Of a stretch of 64,000 nucleotides of DNA, positions 61,189-64,000 are shown piece after piece. The translations under genes and the position numbers were made by a program. This stretch comes from Streptomyces sp. V3I8. Its GTDB lineage: Bacteria > Actinomycetota > Actinomycetes > Streptomycetales > Streptomycetaceae. The notes under the pieces are model-generated. The model had not been told where the DNA came from. It did not search any database and saw nothing but the letters and a program-made list of their open reading frames with translations. The DNA lies in contig NZ_JAUSZL010000002.1 in assembly GCF_030817535.1 (NCBI RefSeq), positions 7,750,001 to 7,814,000 of the forward strand, read 5' to 3'. Numbering within the stretch: position 1 is the first letter of the stretch; every line of letters begins with the position of its first letter.

Positions 61189-64000
61189 TCACCGGCCGGC
61201 GGACGGCCCTCGGTCCGGGGCGGTGTACGCCCCTACGCCGCTGCCGGCCACCCCGGCCGGCACCAGGCCGCGGTCGGCGAGGCTCCCGTCCAGCCAGGCC
61301 GCGGCCAGCTCCGCCCGCGAGCGGCATCCGACGCGCTGGAACAGCCGCGTCAGCCGCCGCTCCACCGTCTTCTCGCTCGACGCCAGCCGCGCCGCGATCT
61401 GCCGGTTGGTCGCCCCGTCGCTGACCATCACGGTGAGCCTGACGTCCTCCTCGCTCAACCGGTCCCCGGCCGGGCGCGGTCTCGGCAGGACGAGGCTGCG
61501 CCGCCGCGCCATGTGCCCGAGGGTCGTCCGGGTGGCGCGCCCGATGCCCAGCTCCTGCGCGATGCGGGAGGCCTCCGCCAGGTGCCGGTCCCCGTCCTCG
61601 CCGATCTCCACCAGGCCCAGGCGGCAGAGCAGGCTCATGTACACGTCGCCCCGCTCCCGTACCGACCCGAGGACGGCCAGCGCGTCGTCCGCGTCACCGT
61701 GCACCTGGGCCCGGCCGAAGAGCACCGCCTCGCGCGTCATGGGGGAGTCCACCTCCGCGTGCAGGGCCTCCAGTTCGTCCAGCGCCTCCCGCATGAGCCG
61801 GGGCATGCCCTCCAGCAGGGCGTAGGTCAGACACCGCAGCAGTATCCGCTCCACGCCCGCGAGCAGACCGCTCCCGCGCGCCCGCCGTACGTCCTCCCGC
61901 GCGCCCTCCAGGGCCTCCGCGCGCCGGCCCGACCAGTACCGCCGGCTCAGTCTCGCCCAGGCGACCAGCGGGTGGGGTCACGGTGTCCGGGACCAGGTCC
62001 AGCCATGCCCGGGCGTGGCCCAGTTCCCCGCGTGCGCAGTGGATCTCGGCGGCCAGCGCGCGGGCGGCCTGTGCCGGGCCCGCCTCCGTGCCCCGGGTAC
62101 GGCTGCGCGCCTCGATCCGGCGGGCGCACGCCAGGGCCCGGTCCCAGTCGCCCGTCAGGTAGGAGCCCACCATGGCGTGGTACCGCGCGGCGGTGCTGTC
62201 ACCCGCCCCCGCGTAGCGGTCGCCGAGCACGGCGGCGAGGGCGTCGGCCAGGTCGGCGTGCGCGGCCGCGTTCCGCAGCCGGTCCAGGGTCCGCGCGCCG
62301 TACGCGTCGGGCGGCAGGGCGCCCAGCGCGTCCAGCAGGCCGGCACGGCCGCCCGCGGCGGCCGCCGCCAGCCGCAGCTCGGCGGGCGAGGGCAGCGCCC
62401 CGGATCCGCCGGGCCGGCCGGGAACCGGGGCAGGACGGGCCCCGTCCCCCGGACGGGACGCCACCCCGCCGATCCCGTACGCGGCGCCCAGGTCCGTGAA
62501 CCCGGCCGCGCCGGGCAGGTGCTCCAGCACCCGCGGGCCCCGGACACCGCGGGCGGAGCCGTACGGCAGCCGGTGCTCGTGCCGCGCCGCGTACGGCAGC
62601 CGGTGCTCGTGCAGCGCCGCCGACGCCCACACCGCGGTGACGTACGCCGACCGGTCCCGGTCCTCCCCGGCGGGTCCGGCGTCCAGGCAGGCGAGCAGCG
62701 GTTCGCCCAGGGCCAGCGCGCCGGGGTGGTCGCCGTGCCGCAGGCTCAGCTCCGCGGATTCGCGCAGCACGTGCGGCGTCCTCGGGTCGTGCGGGGACAG
62801 GCGCCGCAGTGCCGAGGCGTAGGCGCGGACCGAGCGCGGCCAGTCGGACCTGGCGTCCGTACGGGCCGCCGCGAGCAGGACGTCCACCGCGAGCGTGTCG
62901 TCCAGCAGGGACCCGGCCGCCGTCACGTGCTCCGCCAGGCGGGGGTGGCCGCCCCCGGCCGTCCGCGCACCGATCCGGTCGCTCAACGACCGGGTGATGA
63001 GGGCGTGCAGCGACGACACGTCATGGTGGGTGGGCAGCGCGCGCAGGGCCGCCGCGAGCGCCGGGACGGCGAACGAGGCCCGGCCGTCGCCGTCCACGGT
63101 CAGGATGCCGTCCCCGACCAGCGGGGTCACGGCCCGGTCGACGAGACCGGCCCGCCGGGGGCCTCCCGGCTTCAGCCGGTGCAGGTCGTCGAGCCGTATC
63201 TCGGCGTGCTCGAGGGTGCGGGCCACCGCGGCGGCCGCCGCCAGGGCGGCCCCGTCCGGGGGATGGCCCGGCCAGCACAGCCGTCCCAGCCGGGCCACGT
63301 CCGTGGTGAGCCGCAGCGCCTTCTCCGGCCCGGTCAGGCACACCTGGCCGCCGAGTTCGAGGAGGTCGCCGTGCTCCTCCATGGAGTCGAGCACCGACAG
63401 GACGGCCTCGGGGACGCCCGCCATCGGGCCCAGCGCGCGCAGCACCGCCGTCACCAGCGCGGGCTCGACCGGTCGGCCGAGCCGCCGTACGACCAGGGCC
63501 TCGACGTCGGCGGGACGCAGCGGTGCCAGCGTGAGCAACCGGTCGGCGGCCGCCGTCAGTTGTGAGGAGGCGCCGGCTGCCGGGCGTACCGGCCGGCCGG
63601 CCATCACCACCGGTACGCCGGCCGGGCGGAAGACGCGCAGCAGCAGGCCGAGCGCGGCTGCCGTGGGCGCCGGCAGCCGCTCGACGTCGTCGACCACCAG
63701 GGCGAAGGGGGTGTCACGGGCCGCGTCCCCGAGCGCCTCGCCCAGGGCGGACAGCAGCGACAACTCGCCGTACGAGCCGTACGAGCCGTACGAGCCGTTC
63801 GGTTGCCGCGGGGTGCGGCGGACGGCGCCGGCGCGGGCCGTGCCCCGGCGGCCGTGGACCTGCCCGAGCGCGCTGTGCACACCCTCGGCCAGGACGGCCG
63901 CACCCGGCGTGCCCCCACCGTCGTGGCAGCGCAGCCGCAGGACCCTGGCGCCCTCTTCGGCCACCGCTCGCCGGGCCTGCTCCAGCAGCGCGGTCTTGCC
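61189..64000 (-). pseudogene. Large LuxR-family (LAL/MalT-like) ATPase regulator, frameshifted, 5' end outside window
   Basis: The frame is open from the window edge (64000), where the minus strand begins with GKTALLEQ, the end of a Walker A motif. Next come FALVVDDVERLP (Walker B), an AAA/STAND-type domain, and a long helical repeat region. The frame runs wrong at about 61975; in another frame the protein continues ('HPLVAWARLSRRYW') to a LuxR helix-turn-helix (LSEEDVRLTVMVSDGATNRQ) and stop at 61189. Removing one G from the G4 run 61974-61977 joins the halves into 936 residues in the window. It is either a recent pseudogene or a sequencing error. Family members are large activators of secondary metabolism and sugar use. 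Confidence 0.8.
62561..62612 (-). repeat. 30-bp tandem duplication inside the LAL regulator
   Basis: The same 22 bases occur at 62561-62582 and 62591-62612. They encode a repeated HEHRLPYAAR/HEHRLPYGSA decapeptide in the helical region. A nine-base repeat (GSY units) also occurs near 63768-63799. Confidence 0.8.

Noticed and set aside
63962..64000. GTG 63964 as the start of the LAL regulator
   Set aside because: The frame continues upstream to the window edge through GKTALLEQ, the end of a Walker A motif, so the real start lies outside.

Overview
The window reads as chromosome from a high-GC actinomycete, almost certainly Streptomyces or a close relative. The reasons are the strong G/C bias at third codon positions, GTG and TTG starts, tightly spaced genes with ATGA overlaps, an esxB/esxA pair next to eccB, eccC, eccD and mycP, and two LuxR-type regulators at the right edge. 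No tRNA, rRNA, CRISPR array, transposase or prophage gene was seen.

Layout. Position 1-62 is the tail of a ricin-type lectin gene. 206-12581 holds the core type VII secretion (T7SS/ESX) machinery: an EccA-like protein with a beta-helix and two AAA domains, the mycosin protease MycP (both +), the triple-ATPase motor EccC (-), and divergently EccD and EccB (+). No EccE was recognised. 13081-18423 holds the secreted or partner proteins: two WXG100-type proteins, a small helical protein and a 1,265-residue WXG/coiled-coil/repeat protein. 18572-58909 looks like one operon: a YbaB-like protein, a WXG-type small partner, a single 37.9 kb gene encoding a 12,627-residue protein, and two paralogous SseB-like T7SS-associated proteins. 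58945-64000 holds a small LuxR-type regulator (-), a membrane protein (+) and a large LuxR/LAL regulator (-) that is frameshifted and runs off the window.

The giant protein is the remarkable object. It starts with a helical domain that looks like a T7SS targeting region. It then carries five copies of a domain with one His and one Cys 46-47 residues apart, in the arrangement of clan CD cysteine proteases such as the autoprocessing domain of clostridial glucosylating toxins and MARTX toxins. Between these lie an OTU-like cysteine protease domain with two degenerate OTU-like copies, an anthrax-lethal-factor-like zinc protease, a second HExxH protease-like domain, a pertussis-toxin/Scabin-like ADP-ribosyltransferase, about ten copies of a ~200-residue carrier module, four OmpA-like modules, and a duplicated ~320-residue module of unknown function. 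Only seven cysteines were counted in 12,627 residues; five are the ones in the repeated His/Cys domain and one is the OTU nucleophile.

Working hypothesis: the small WXG partner and the SseB-like proteins help load a giant multi-effector polypeptide into the EccB/C/D machine, and the repeated His/Cys domains cut it into separate effectors after export. This would be a Gram-positive, T7SS-delivered counterpart of MARTX toxins. The protease and toxin motifs are seen in the sequence; secretion, self-cleavage and target are inference.
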